A model generated the notes under the pieces. That model searched no databases, was not told the DNA's origin, and saw only the letters and a program-made list of their open reading frames with translations. Positions 38,075 through 50,253 of a stretch of 64,000 nucleotides of DNA are shown here, one piece after another. Position numbers and translations under genes: made by a program. Origin of the DNA: JAAYXS01 sp964550375 (lineage in GTDB: Bacteria > Planctomycetota > Phycisphaerae > UBA1845 > Fen-1342); the NCBI GenBank assembly GCA_964550375.1, contig CAZJYX010000010.1, positions 52,323 to 116,322 of the forward strand, in the 5' to 3' direction. The first letter of the stretch is position 1; each line of letters starts with the position of its first letter.

Positions 38075-38491
38075 TCAGGCGGCCGCCCGCGGGTGGCTCT
38101 GCCGGCTTTCGGCTAGTGCCAGCCACGATCCGACGGTGACGCTGGCGGCCAGGATCAGGGAGAAGATGGAGGCTCGTGGCGTTCCCGGGCAGAGCGTCAG
38201 GGCGACGCCGGCCGTCGCGAGGGCCAGCGCCAAGAGGAAGGCCGCCCACAACGCCCAGCGCAGGCCACGGCTAATCAGGTATTGCAGGCCGATGAACGTC
38301 AGGCCGACCAGCACGGAGCCGACTCCCAGCACCAGCGGGCGCCAGGATGGGACGCCGCCCGTCACGAGCCGCTCGACGATGGCCGGGGCGAACCCCCAGA
38401 TAACCAGCGCGATTCCGAAGCACAGGCACGCCGCCTGCGCGAACTTCCGGCGGGGACTGGCGCAGGTGCCGTCGTGCGGTCCGGGCAGCAT
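38075..38491 (-). CDS. Small four-helix membrane protein
   Basis: 138 residues from an ATG with AGGAG seven bases ahead; a longer frame to 38590 lacks such support. Four hydrophobic segments: AACLCFGIALVIWGFAP, LVLGVGSVLVGLTFIGLQYL, WALWAAFLLALALATAGVAL and ASIFSLILAASVTVGSWLAL. No motif identifies a function. It lies between the carbon-nitrogen hydrolase and, divergently, pdxJ. The intergenic stretch 37910-38074 shows nothing notable. Confidence 0.65.
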   Translation of the reverse strand: MLPGPHDGTCASPRRKFAQAACLCFGIALVIWGFAPAIVERLVTGGVPSWRPLVLGVGSVLVGLTFIGLQYLISRGLRWALWAAFLLALALATAGVALTLCPGTPRASIFSLILAASVTVGSWLALAESRQSHPRAAA

Positions 38492-38682
38492 TGGTCCACT
38501 CCTGGAGCGGTCGGGCCGGCGGGGCACTGCGCACGCCGCAGCCCCGCCCCATCGTGCCATATCGACCCAAACGCGGTAGTAGGTGAACAAGGTGCCGGAC
38601 TTGGCGGCAGGGTCCGATCATGTCGCGGACGATCGGCTGATGAAGTAGGATGATCGTCCAGGAGCAGCCAGGAGGTGCGCTG

Positions 38683-39444
38683 ATGAATAGATTGGGCGTC
38701 AACATTGACCATGTGGCCACGGTTCGCCAGGCGCGCCGGGCGGACGAGCCCGACCCCGTGTGGGCGGCGGTGGAGGCGGAGCTGGGGGGCGCGGATGGCA
38801 TCACTTTTCACCTGCGGGAGGACCGGCGGCATATCACTGACCGCGACGCCGAGTTGCTGAAGGCGACGGTCGCCACGAAGCTGAACATGGAAATGTCGAT
38901 CAACGCCGGCATCGTGCGGATCGCGCAGCGTCTGAAGCCGGACCAGTGCACGCTGGTGCCGGAGCGCCGCGAAGAGCTGACCACCGAGGGCGGCCTGGAT
39001 GTGAAGCGCCTGCGGCGGCGCGTCGCGCCGGTTGTCAAGAAGCTGCGCGCCTCCGGCATCACCGTCAGCGCCTTCATCGAGCCTATCTCGGAGCAGATTC
39101 GCGCCGCCGCGGCCTGCGGCTTTGACGCGGTCGAGCTGTGGACGGGCGCCTACGCCAATGCCCGCGGCGAGCAGGCCCGCTCGCGCGCCCTGGACGCGTT
39201 GGCCAACGGGATCGACTGCGGGCTTGATGGCGGGTTGATCGTGCATGGCGGCCACGGCTTGACGTACCGCAACATCGGCCCGGTAGCCGCGCTGGGCGGC
39301 TTCGACGAGTTCAACATCGGGCATAGCATCGTGGCGCGGTCCGTCTTTGTCGGGCTGCGCGAAGCGGTGCGCGAGATGAAACGCCTTATCGCCGGGGCCA
39401 CGCTTCAACTCGCCGTGCTGGAAGGGGACGCCTCGGCGACCTAG
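38683..39444 (+). CDS. pdxJ: Pyridoxine 5'-phosphate synthase
   Basis: 253 residues, normal PdxJ length. It condenses 3-amino-2-oxopropyl phosphate with 1-deoxyxylulose 5-phosphate to pyridoxine 5'-phosphate, last step of the DXP-dependent vitamin B6 route. Motifs: LGVNIDHVATVRQAR at the start, GGADGITFHLREDRRHI, MEMSINAGIV, CTLVPERREELTTEGGLD, and VHGGHGLTYRN near the end, all with the usual catalytic Glu and His. The ATG has AGGAGGT ahead. It precedes lpxA by 73 bases on the same strand. Confidence 0.97.
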   Translation: MNRLGVNIDHVATVRQARRADEPDPVWAAVEAELGGADGITFHLREDRRHITDRDAELLKATVATKLNMEMSINAGIVRIAQRLKPDQCTLVPERREELTTEGGLDVKRLRRRVAPVVKKLRASGITVSAFIEPISEQIRAAAACGFDAVELWTGAYANARGEQARSRALDALANGIDCGLDGGLIVHGGHGLTYRNIGPVAALGGFDEFNIGHSIVARSVFVGLREAVREMKRLIAGATLQLAVLEGDASAT

Positions 39445-39517
39445 CATGGTGCGGCGGTAATGTCATGGCCGGAACCGCCGGTCATGCTTGCCGGCTGAAA
39501 GAGGAGCATTAACCGCT

Positions 39518-40330
39518 ATGGCTATCCACCCGACGGCGATAGTCCATCCCGAAACCGACATCGACCCGACGGCGTCGGTGGGGGCCTACGCCGTGGTTGA
39601 GCGAGACGTGCGGATCGGCCCCGAGACCCAGCTCTACCCGCATGCCTACGTCTCCGAGGGAACGACGCTCGGAGCCCGCTGCCAGATTCACCCGTTCGCC
39701 GTCGTCGGCCACCTGCCGCAGGACCTGAAGTACGAGCAGCAGCCCAGCTATACGCTCGTCGGCGATGAGACCATCATCCGCGAGCATGCCAGCGTTCACC
39801 GCGGTACCGCCCCCGGCAGCACGACCGTCGTGGGCCGGCGCTGCTTCATCATGGCTACCGCCCACGTCGGGCACAATTGCGTGGTCGGCGACGACGTCAA
39901 GATCGCCAACAGCGGCCTGCTCTCCGGGCACGTGCACGTCGGCAACGGGACCTTCATCAGCGGCAACGCCGCCGTACACCAGTTCGTGCGGATCGGCGCG
40001 CTGGTGATGGTCGGCGGCGGCCTGCGCGTGACCCAGGATATCCCGCCCTTCATGATGTTGGGTCCGCAGGGCGTGGTCGGTCCGAACGTGATCGGGCTGC
40101 GCCGTGCCGGCCTGTCGCCCGAGGAGCGTCAGGAGCTGCGCATATGCTATCACCTGCTCTATCGCTCCGACATTCCGTTCTTCGACGCCGCCCGACACGT
40201 CGTTTCCGTGGTCAAGACTGAGCCCGGCCGGCGGCTGGCCGAGTTCCTGCAAGAGCGCAGCAAACGCGGCTACATGCCGGGGCGGCGCCGGCAGCAACGC
40301 CGGTCGATAGTGCTCGAAGAGTCGCCGTGA
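39518..40330 (+). CDS. lpxA: UDP-N-acetylglucosamine O-acyltransferase
   Basis: 270 residues (family about 262). It transfers a hydroxyacyl chain to O3 of UDP-GlcNAc, the first lipid A step. Hexapeptide repeats run over residues 1-190 (IHPTAIVHPETDIDPTASVG), with the catalytic His in TAHVGHNCVVGDD, then PPFMMLGPQGVVGPNVIGLR and a C-terminal helical domain. Acyl-chain preference cannot be read. The stop overlaps the GTG of the glycerate kinase by four bases. GAGGAG supports the ATG. lpxB is not in the window. Confidence 0.95.
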   Translation: MAIHPTAIVHPETDIDPTASVGAYAVVERDVRIGPETQLYPHAYVSEGTTLGARCQIHPFAVVGHLPQDLKYEQQPSYTLVGDETIIREHASVHRGTAPGSTTVVGRRCFIMATAHVGHNCVVGDDVKIANSGLLSGHVHVGNGTFISGNAAVHQFVRIGALVMVGGGLRVTQDIPPFMMLGPQGVVGPNVIGLRRAGLSPEERQELRICYHLLYRSDIPFFDAARHVVSVVKTEPGRRLAEFLQERSKRGYMPGRRRQQRRSIVLEESP

Positions 40331-41481
40331 GAATCCTGCTCGCCCCGGACAAGTTCAAGGACGCCCTGGACGCTCCCGCGGTCTGCGACGCCCTGGCGGC
40401 CGGGGTGGCCGAGGCCCTGCCCGCCGCGACCATCGAGCGCTGCCCAATGGCCGACGGCGGCGAGGGCTCCGGCCGCATTCTGGCCGCGGCACTCGGAGCC
40501 TGTGAACATACCGCCCGCGTGCTCGACGCCATCGGGCGCGAACGCGCCGCCCGCTGGTGGTTCGCCCCGCAGCAGGACAAGACCGCCATCGTCGAGCTGG
40601 CCGAGGCGTCCGGCCTGTACCTGCTTGAGCCGCGCCAACGCCGGGCCGCACAGACCACCAGCTACGGGACCGGTCAACTGCTGGCCGCCGCGGCGGCCGC
40701 CGGCGCGCGGCGGGCGCTGCTGTGCGTCGGCGGCTCGGCCACGGTCGACGGCGGGGCCGGCTGTTTGCAGGCTCTGGGTTGGGAATTGCTTGACGAGGCC
40801 GGCCGACCGCTCGAGCTGCCGATGTGCGGCGGGCGCCTGGAGCTGGTCCGGTCGCTCCGGCCGCCGCCGACCCGCCTCGAGCTGGACATTGAGGTCCTTT
40901 GCGATGTCAGCAACCCGCTGACCGGCCCGGATGGCGCGGCCCACGTCTTCGGGCCGCAGAAGGGCGCCGACCCTCAGGAGATCGAGAAGCTGGCCCGCGC
41001 CCTCGATAGTTGGGCTGTTGTCCTGGAACGCACCACCGGGCAGGACGTTCGCACGCTTAGCGGCGCCGGCGCCGCCGGCGGCGTGCCGGCCGCCCTGGCA
41101 GCCGCAACCGGCGCGCGCCTGACACCTGGGATCGACCGCATTGCCGACCTGTTGAAACTCGACGCGCGCCTGGCGCACTGCGACTTGTGCCTGACCGGCG
41201 AAGGTCGCCTCGATGACCAGACTTTCGCCGGCAAGGTCGTGGCGGGGGTCACCCGCCACGCGGCCGCCGCCGATGTGCCGGTTGTGGCGTTCGTCGGCGC
41301 CCTGCGTACCACTGCCGGCCAGGACCGCCACGCCGCCGCCTACGCCCTGGGCCTCAGAGACATAGTCGTCATTACCCCGGACGACACGCCGCTCGAAGCA
41401 GCCCTGGCCCAGACCGAGCCGAACCTCCGCGCCGCCGCCGAGCGCTACCTGCGCCGGACATTCGGGGATCTCGGCGTGTAA
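40327..41481 (+). CDS. Glycerate kinase (GlxK/GarK family)
   Basis: 384 residues, a standard bacterial glycerate 2-kinase. It phosphorylates D-glycerate with ATP to 2-phosphoglycerate. Motifs: LLAPDKFKDALDA, CPMADGGEGSG, LCVGGSATVDGGAG, FGPQKGAD, GAGAAGGVPAALA and TGEGRLDDQTFAGK. The GTG start overlaps the lpxA stop (GTGA), so it is translationally coupled to an enzyme of unrelated function, an unusual partner. Product position (2- or 3-phosphate) is inferred from the family. Confidence 0.93.
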   Translation: MRILLAPDKFKDALDAPAVCDALAAGVAEALPAATIERCPMADGGEGSGRILAAALGACEHTARVLDAIGRERAARWWFAPQQDKTAIVELAEASGLYLLEPRQRRAAQTTSYGTGQLLAAAAAAGARRALLCVGGSATVDGGAGCLQALGWELLDEAGRPLELPMCGGRLELVRSLRPPPTRLELDIEVLCDVSNPLTGPDGAAHVFGPQKGADPQEIEKLARALDSWAVVLERTTGQDVRTLSGAGAAGGVPAALAAATGARLTPGIDRIADLLKLDARLAHCDLCLTGEGRLDDQTFAGKVVAGVTRHAAAADVPVVAFVGALRTTAGQDRHAAAYALGLRDIVVITPDDTPLEAALAQTEPNLRAAAERYLRRTFGDLGV

Positions 41482-41575
41482 CGGCCGCCATCAGCCTTGA
41501 GGGTATACTACGTTGTTGCGCGCGTGGCATTCGTTGCCGCGCGGCTGGTTACTACCTGGATGCTGCTGGGACAGG

Positions 41576-44863
<3,288 letters not shown>

Positions 44864-44885
44864 GGCTGGCGGTGCGCCCGCCGGC

Positions 44886-45326
44886 TCACTCGAAATCGGG
44901 CGTCAGCGGCTGCCGGCCGGAGTAACCCGTGTCCAACTCGTGCCAGTGCGTGATGGCGTCCTCCCCCAAGCGCCAGCACAGCCAGACGCGCCGCCCCGCG
45001 TAGCTCGCCGGGAAGTCCACCAGCCCGCCGGTCCAGTCCTTGAGCACGCAGCCGATGTCGTTCAACTCCGCGTGCAGGTCGCCCAGCACGCGCGTCTTGC
45101 GCTTGATTTGCTGGGCAACGCGCTCGAGCTGCACGCTCGCGCCGATCTGGCCGGCCAACTCGCGGTGATAGTCACGCAGCGTCATGAGCTGCCGGTAGTG
45201 ACGCACGATGTCCTGAACGACCTTCCGGACCAGAACCAGGGCGCGATTGGCCTCCCCGACAGTGAACAGCTTCCCCTCCGGCTGTTTCGGTCGATCCTCG
45301 GCGGTTCTGAGTTGGTCGGCGCTCAT
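44886..45326 (-). CDS. DUF2203 family protein
   Basis: 146 residues with the DUF2203 pattern: KLFTVGEANRALVLVRKVVQ at the start, a helical middle part, and the characteristic end LNDIGCVLKDWTGGLVDFP, WLCWRLGEDAITHWHELD. The family is widespread and its function unknown. It converges with uvrA 22 bases apart and diverges from the esterase gene. A perfect inverted repeat lies just ahead of the start (45339-45355). Confidence 0.85.
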   Translation of the reverse strand: MSADQLRTAEDRPKQPEGKLFTVGEANRALVLVRKVVQDIVRHYRQLMTLRDYHRELAGQIGASVQLERVAQQIKRKTRVLGDLHAELNDIGCVLKDWTGGLVDFPASYAGRRVWLCWRLGEDAITHWHELDTGYSGRQPLTPDFE

Positions 45327-45338
45327 CGCAGTCGCCTC

Positions 45339-45355
45339 CGTGGGTCATACCCACG
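45339..45355 (-). repeat. Inverted repeat upstream of the DUF2203 gene
   Basis: CGTGGGT-CAT-ACCCACG, a perfect seven-base arm palindrome, 13 bases upstream of the DUF2203 start. It could be an operator or a small RNA hairpin in the leader. Confidence 0.4.
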
Positions 45356-45557
45356 TCTTATGCGCGCTCCACCTAAGCCTACGCAGGTTTCAGCGCCATT
45401 TCAAACCGGCGCACAGCCGCTATATTCCTTACGATCCGGCGGCGCGAGTGGTTCGCCAGGCCGCTTCGCGGGCCATACCATGCTGGCACAGACACTTACA
45501 CGCTGCCGGCGCCGCGCGTCTTGTGTGCGGCCCGTGTGTGAATGCTGGGAGAAAATC

Positions 45558-48095
45558 ATGCCCATGCCGTCCAGAGCCACCTGGCTGCTGAAAGCCGTAG
45601 TGCTGGTGCTGATCACGACGCCGGCGGTCGCCATAGAGATCGCGCCCGATGCCACCGACCTCGAGCTGTGCGATATGCTTGCCATGCACCGCGTCGGCGA
45701 ATACGGCCGGTCGCCTGTACACACCGACGCCATCGAGGCTCTGATAGTAGCCGGCACGTGGAAGCCCCCGGCAGCCGGCGATTCCATCACCTTGCCGGAC
45801 GGCTCAACGCGAACTTGGCAGGCCGTCACCGCAGACGAGGACGGCTGGATCACAAGCCCCCTGCTGCGCGGCGGTTACGCGTATGCCGCCGTCGAGAGCC
45901 CCGTGGCCCGCGTCATGCTGCTGGAAGCCAGCGGCCACAGCCTGGTCTACGTAAATGGCGAGCCGCGCGCCGGCGATCCCTACCAGACCGGCTACGTTCG
46001 TTTGCCTGTTCAGTTACGCGCGGGAACCAACGACTTCCTGTTCACCTGCGGGCGCGGCCGACTCCAGGCCCGCCTGCACGCGCCGCAAGACGAGTTGATC
46101 ATCGACCTCGCCGACGCGACGCTGCCCGACTTGATCGTCGGTGACCCCGTGGACGCGTGGGGTGCGGTCGTCGTCCTCAATACCCGGCCCGAGCCGCTCG
46201 TCGGCGCGCATCTCACGGCCGAGCACCACTCAACCCAGACCTGGTCGCCGCTGCCGAGCATTCCCGCCCTGTCGCTGCGCAAGGTTGGCTTTCGAATCCG
46301 TGGGCCGGCTTTGCAGGAGGCGGGGGACGTGGATCTCAAGCTCACGCTACGTCCGGCCGAGCAGGCTTCCGGGCTCCAACCGCCTGAAGTGACTGCCAAG
46401 CTGGCCGTGCGGAATCCAGCCGAAGCCCACCAGCGAACGTTCGTAAGCGCCATCGACGGCAGCGTGCAGTACTACGCCGTCCAGCCCGCCGACCCGGCCG
46501 CAGACACCGACGAACCGCCAGCCCTCTTCCTCACGCTGCACGGCGCCGGCGTTGAAGCCTCCGGACAAGCCCGCGCCTACGCCCGCAAGCAGTGGGGTCA
46601 CGTGGTGGCCCCGACCAACCGCCGCCCCTACGGCTTCGACTGGGAGGATTGGGGCCGGCTCGACGCGCTCGAAGTGCTCGACTTGGCCACCGCCGCGCTA
46701 AACGTTGATCCCCACCGCGTCTACCTCGTCGGTCACTCGATGGGCGGCCACGGCACCTGGCACGTCGGTCTGACCCACCCCGACCGCTTCGCCGCCATCG
46801 GCCCCAGCGCCGGCTGGGTCAGCTTCTGGTCCTACAGCGGCGCCGCCCAGTTCGAGGACGACTCCCCTCTGCACACCATCCTCCGCCGCGCCGTAAACCC
46901 CAGCGACACACTACGGCTTGTGCGCAACAGCCGGCATTTCGGCGTTTATGTCCTGCACGGTGATCAGGACGAAACCGTCCCCGTCGCTCAAGCGCGGATT
47001 ATGCGCGAGCAGCTCGGCGGCTTTCACACCGACTTCGCCTACTACGAACGTCCCGGTGCGGGACACTGGTGGGGCAACGAGTGCGTCGATTGGCCGCCCC
47101 TGTTCGAGTACCTCCGCCGTCACGAACTGCCCCGCCACAGCGACGTCCGCCGGCTCGAGTTCATCACGGCTAACCCCGCTACCTCTGCCACGTGCTACTG
47201 GGCCACGATCGCAGCGCAGCTCCGCGCACTGGACTTCAGCCGGATCGACCTGACCGTCGATTCCGACGAACGCCGCATCAGCGGCACAACCGAGAACGTC
47301 GCCCGGCTCAGCCTGGCACTGGCCCGCCCGGCTGCCCCTGACGAAACCGATCGCGGCGCCCCGCTCGAACCAGGCCTACCGCTGACGGTCATCCTGGACG
47401 ACCAGGAGCTGCCGAATATCCCCTGGCCCCGAGACGGCCAACTGCGCGCGGAATTCGTCGCCGGAACCTGGCAGGTTGCTGTCCCGCCGTCCGCCGCCCG
47501 CAAAGGCCCCCACCGCGGCGGCCCGTTCAAGCAGGTGTTCAATAACCGTGTCCGGCTCGTATACGGCACCATGGGCCTACCGGCAGAGAATGCCTGGGCA
47601 TATGCCAAGGCCCGCTACGACGCCGAAACGCTCTGGTACCGTGGCAACAGCTCCGTCGAGCTGGTCGCCGACACGGAGCTGAACCTCCTGCGCGGCACGG
47701 ATCACAACCTGGTCCTGTATGGCAATGCGGTCACGAATGCCGCCTGGTCGGCTTTGTTCAGCGAGAGCCCGGTGCAGATTCGCACGGGCGCGGTCCATGT
47801 TGGGGGGCGCGTGCTGAAGGCCGATAACCTGACCGTCCTCGCCGTCTATCCCCGCCCGGGCAGCGACAGCGCGCTCATCGGCGTCATCGGCGGCTCCGGT
47901 CTGCCCGGAATGCGACTGACTGACCGCCTGCCCTACCACCTGTCCGGAGTCGCCTACCCCGACTGGATCGTGCTGGGACCCGAGGTCCTGAGCGAAGGAA
48001 CCGACGGCATACGGGCCGCCGGCTTCTACGACAACAACTGGCAGCTTGATGACGACCAGTCGGCCTGGAGCGAGTCCGCCAATCAGGCGCCCTGA
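45558..48095 (+). CDS. Exported alpha/beta-hydrolase (S9-like esterase/peptidase)
   Basis: 845 residues. Signal peptide (LLKAVVLVLITTPAVA, cleavage near 24). A non-catalytic beta-rich N-terminal part (25-310), then an alpha/beta hydrolase: LFLTLHGAGVEASGQA, YLVGHSMGGHGTWHVGL with nucleophile S394, LHGDQDETVPVAQARI with Asp 469/471 and PGAGHWWG with H503. The C-terminal third (about 540-845) is beta-rich. It resembles planctomycete prolyl-oligopeptidase-like or feruloyl-esterase-like exported hydrolases; the substrate is unknown. The start has GGGAGAAA ahead. mtnA follows after 55 bases. Confidence 0.85.
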   Translation: MPMPSRATWLLKAVVLVLITTPAVAIEIAPDATDLELCDMLAMHRVGEYGRSPVHTDAIEALIVAGTWKPPAAGDSITLPDGSTRTWQAVTADEDGWITSPLLRGGYAYAAVESPVARVMLLEASGHSLVYVNGEPRAGDPYQTGYVRLPVQLRAGTNDFLFTCGRGRLQARLHAPQDELIIDLADATLPDLIVGDPVDAWGAVVVLNTRPEPLVGAHLTAEHHSTQTWSPLPSIPALSLRKVGFRIRGPALQEAGDVDLKLTLRPAEQASGLQPPEVTAKLAVRNPAEAHQRTFVSAIDGSVQYYAVQPADPAADTDEPPALFLTLHGAGVEASGQARAYARKQWGHVVAPTNRRPYGFDWEDWGRLDALEVLDLATAALNVDPHRVYLVGHSMGGHGTWHVGLTHPDRFAAIGPSAGWVSFWSYSGAAQFEDDSPLHTILRRAVNPSDTLRLVRNSRHFGVYVLHGDQDETVPVAQARIMREQLGGFHTDFAYYERPGAGHWWGNECVDWPPLFEYLRRHELPRHSDVRRLEFITANPATSATCYWATIAAQLRALDFSRIDLTVDSDERRISGTTENVARLSLALARPAAPDETDRGAPLEPGLPLTVILDDQELPNIPWPRDGQLRAEFVAGTWQVAVPPSAARKGPHRGGPFKQVFNNRVRLVYGTMGLPAENAWAYAKARYDAETLWYRGNSSVELVADTELNLLRGTDHNLVLYGNAVTNAAWSALFSESPVQIRTGAVHVGGRVLKADNLTVLAVYPRPGSDSALIGVIGGSGLPGMRLTDRLPYHLSGVAYPDWIVLGPEVLSEGTDGIRAAGFYDNNWQLDDDQSAWSESANQAP

Positions 48096-48150
48096 GCAAT
48101 CGTCGCCGGACCCTCACCGGCCGGCACTAACAGAAACGGCTGAACGAAAC

Positions 48151-49257
48151 ATGACACCAGAAGACGCCCTCATGCGAAGCACCACCCCCCTGCCACCCAC
48201 CCTCGAATGGGTCGACGACGAAGACGGCTTCCTGCGCCTGATCGACCAGACCCGCTTGCCCGAGCGCATCGAACTCGTCGATTGCCGCTCCGCCGAGCAG
48301 GTCTGGGAGGCAATCCGTGTCCTGCGCGTGCGGGGCGCCCCGGCCATCGGCGTCGCGGCTGCGTTCGGCCTCTGTCTGGCCATGCGGCCGCACCGCGACA
48401 GCGATCCGCAGACTTTCATCAATGAGCTTGACAGCGCGGCGACCTACTTCTGCAGCGCCCGTCCCACCGCCGTAAACCTGTCCTGGGCCGTCCAGCGCGT
48501 GCAGAAGGTGGGAGCGGCCGCTAGCAACGCCCGCGCCGCCTTCACCGCCATGCTCGCCGAAGCTCGGGCCATGGCCACGGAAGATGCCGAAGTCTGTCGC
48601 CTGATCGGCGCGGCGGGGGCCCGCCTTGTCCCGGAGGGTGGCGGCGTTATCACACACTGCAACGCCGGTGCGCTGGCGACGGTCGCGCACGGCACCGCCC
48701 TCTCGGTCCTGTATGCCGCCGAGGCGCAAGGTCGGCGTTTTCGGGTATTTGCAGATGAGACCCGCCCGCTGCTGCAGGGCGCGCGCCTCACGGCCCTGGA
48801 GCTGCAAGCCGCCGGCATCGACGTCACGGTCCTGTGCGACAACGCCGCCGGCTGGCTCATGCGGACCGGGCAGGTGCAGATGGCAATCGTCGGGGCGGAC
48901 CGCATCGCCGCCAACGGCGACACGGCCAACAAGATCGGCACTTACGGCCTGGCCGTCCTCGCCCGCCACCACAACATCCCCTTCTACGTCGCGGCCCCGC
49001 TCAGTACGTTTGACCCGTCCATCCCGAGCGGCGACCAGATCCCCATCGAGCAGCGGGCGGAAGACGAGGTCAGCCGCCCCTTCGGCCACCAGATCACTCC
49101 CGCCGGCGTACCCTGCTGGAATCCGGCCTTCGACGTCACGCCCGCAGACCTTGTTACAGCGATTATATGCGAGCGCGGCGTTCTGCAGCCCGTAAACAGC
49201 TATAATATAGGACGTCTATTCGCCGAGCCCCCTTGCGGACAACGGCCCAGCCCGTAG
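48151..49257 (+). CDS. mtnA: S-methyl-5-thioribose-1-phosphate isomerase
   Basis: 368 residues, slightly longer than typical (about 345). It isomerises 5-methylthioribose 1-phosphate to the ribulose form in methionine salvage. Motifs: RVRGAPAIGVAAAFG, ITHCNAGALATVAHGTALS with catalytic C170, IVGADRIAANGDTANKIG with D250, and SRPFGHQITPAGV then NPAFDVTPADLVTAIICERG. No other methionine-salvage gene is nearby. The ATG at 48151 gives a plausible N-terminus; ATG 48172 is an alternative. Confidence 0.95.
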   Translation: MTPEDALMRSTTPLPPTLEWVDDEDGFLRLIDQTRLPERIELVDCRSAEQVWEAIRVLRVRGAPAIGVAAAFGLCLAMRPHRDSDPQTFINELDSAATYFCSARPTAVNLSWAVQRVQKVGAAASNARAAFTAMLAEARAMATEDAEVCRLIGAAGARLVPEGGGVITHCNAGALATVAHGTALSVLYAAEAQGRRFRVFADETRPLLQGARLTALELQAAGIDVTVLCDNAAGWLMRTGQVQMAIVGADRIAANGDTANKIGTYGLAVLARHHNIPFYVAAPLSTFDPSIPSGDQIPIEQRAEDEVSRPFGHQITPAGVPCWNPAFDVTPADLVTAIICERGVLQPVNSYNIGRLFAEPPCGQRPSP

Positions 49258-49260
49258 ACT

Positions 49261-49294
49261 GGTTACTGACCGTTTGGCGCGGTCAGGTGTGAAC
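49261..49294 (+). terminator. Hairpin after mtnA
   Basis: CTGACCG-TTTGGCG-CGGTCAG, with GGTT and AACC flanking as extra pairs. It begins four bases after the mtnA stop. No T-run follows, so termination is only probable. Confidence 0.45.
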
Positions 49295-49425
49295 CGCCCG
49301 GATTGCGGGTGCGCGTGCGTCCACAGTTTGTGGCGCCCCTTCACCAGCGGCGCTAGTACGCCGGGGTGCGGACACGCGCTGCCGACGAGTGGGCGCGGGA
49401 CCGCCAAACCGCAAAGGAGTGCGCT

Positions 49426-49554
49426 ATGACCAGACGATTGCGGTGGAGAATCGCCCTGCTGACGCTGGCCACCGGGACCACGCTCGCGCTGTCGTACGGC
49501 GGCTGCCTGAGCATCACGGTCCAGCGGATTGTGGTGGGGGCGGCGTTCGAGTGA
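49426..49554 (+). CDS. Small exported peptide 1
   Basis: 42 residues with AAAGGAG ahead of the ATG. A basic start (TRRLRWR) and a hydrophobic core with LLTLATGTTLALSYGGC; Cys near 27, then a short tail. The first of five neighbouring genes of the same build (basic N-terminus, LxT motif, glycine before Cys). It looks like a signal-peptide or lipoprotein-type sequence with little mature part. The lipobox (YGGC) is imperfect. No known function. Confidence 0.6.
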   Translation: MTRRLRWRIALLTLATGTTLALSYGGCLSITVQRIVVGAAFE

Positions 49555-49601
49555 GGGTCTGCGGCGGTGCGGTCGGCCCGGCACCGCCTGGGAGAAGTAG
49601 C

Positions 49602-49745
49602 ATGAAATTCAGCCTGAAGATGACATTATTTACCATCAGTACCAGCGCAGTCGGATTTGGAATCGGCCCTTGCTTTGCGCGCTGGCTTGGTGACCTGACC
49701 GGCGATTATCTCTGGATGCGCGGCCTTTACCTGCTGAGCGTCTGA
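49602..49745 (+). CDS. Small exported peptide 2
   Basis: 47 residues from ATG 49602 with GGGAGAAG ahead. Basic start, LFTISTSAVGFGIGPC and a tail containing FARWLGDLTGDYLWMR. Similar in layout to its neighbours, with Cys near 24 after a Gly-Pro rather than a true lipobox. Probably a short membrane-associated or exported peptide. No known function. Confidence 0.55.
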   Translation: MKFSLKMTLFTISTSAVGFGIGPCFARWLGDLTGDYLWMRGLYLLSV

Positions 49746-49773
49746 TCGCATGAGGCCAATCAAGGAGAACGCA

Positions 49774-49944
49774 ATGAACAGAGCGAAGTGGATCGCTCTC
49801 TACACGATGGCCAGCACCGGTGGGCTGTTGCTGGGCAACGGCTGCCTGACGGCCTTCTGGCAGGGCTTCACCACGGGGTTCCCGGCCAACAACCGCTGGC
49901 TCAACCTGGCGGTCGACGTTGCCCACGCGGTGGTACTCGGATAG
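49774..49944 (+). CDS. Small exported peptide 3
   Basis: 56 residues from ATG 49774 with AAGGAG ahead. LYTMASTGGLLLGNGC matches the pattern of peptides 1 and 4, and a tail FWQGFTTGFPANNRW then NLAVDVAHAVVLG follows. Cys near 24. Spacing to peptide 2 is 28 bases, so peptides 1-3 can share one transcript. No known function. Confidence 0.58.
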   Translation: MNRAKWIALYTMASTGGLLLGNGCLTAFWQGFTTGFPANNRWLNLAVDVAHAVVLG

Positions 49945-50006
49945 ACCCATGAGGCGTGACTTCGTGCACGTGACGCTGCTGACGACTGCGATAGTGCTGT
50001 GACTCG

Positions 50007-50022
50007 GGCGCGCATGCGCGCC
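50007..50022. repeat. Perfect 16-base palindrome
   Basis: GGCGCGCATGCGCGCC, its own reverse complement. Just after a short frame downstream of peptide 3. May be a hairpin or protein-binding site. Confidence 0.5.
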
Positions 50023-50159
50023 AGAGGTGAATCTCGCCCATAAGCTGTGTGACCTTCAGGGTCTGGCAGGTTGGTTTCCTGCCGGGTCGATGTGATGCCG
50101 AGGTGAGGGAGGCTGTAGTCCGGCCGAAGCGCAAGTTCTGCCGTCTGGCTGGAATACGC

Positions 50160-50175
50160 GCCTCGCGCGCGAGGC
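50160..50175. repeat. Perfect 16-base palindrome
   Basis: GCCTCGCGCGCGAGGC, its own reverse complement, 153 bases from the previous palindrome but with a different sequence. In a GC-rich genome a few such palindromes per window arise by chance. Confidence 0.5.
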
Positions 50176-50212
50176 CCGACGCGGCTGCCCGCCGCGAAAC
50201 GCCGGGGCGCTG

Positions 50213-50253
50213 GGTGACCCGGCCTTGCAGGTCACCTAGGGCAGCCGTATACT
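50213..50253 (+). promoter_or_regulatory. Promoter with overlapping inverted repeat before peptide 4
   Basis: TTGCAG (50225-50230), a 17-base spacer, TATACT (50248-50253): a good sigma70-type promoter 49 bases before the ATG of peptide 4. The inverted repeat GGTGACC-N10-GGTCACC (50213-50236) covers the -35, so a repressor could bind there. It could equally be a hairpin that stops read-through from peptide 3. Confidence 0.5.

Noticed and set aside
49201..49206. TATAAT near the mtnA end as the promoter of the small-peptide cluster
   Set aside because: It lies in the coding end of mtnA and no -35 occurs at 16-18 bases; the nearest TTCTGC is only 14 bases away. Left unassigned.
49949..50002. 17-codon frame after small peptide 3 as a sixth peptide gene
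   Set aside because: No ribosome-binding site and no Gly-Cys motif, unlike its neighbours; may be a remnant.
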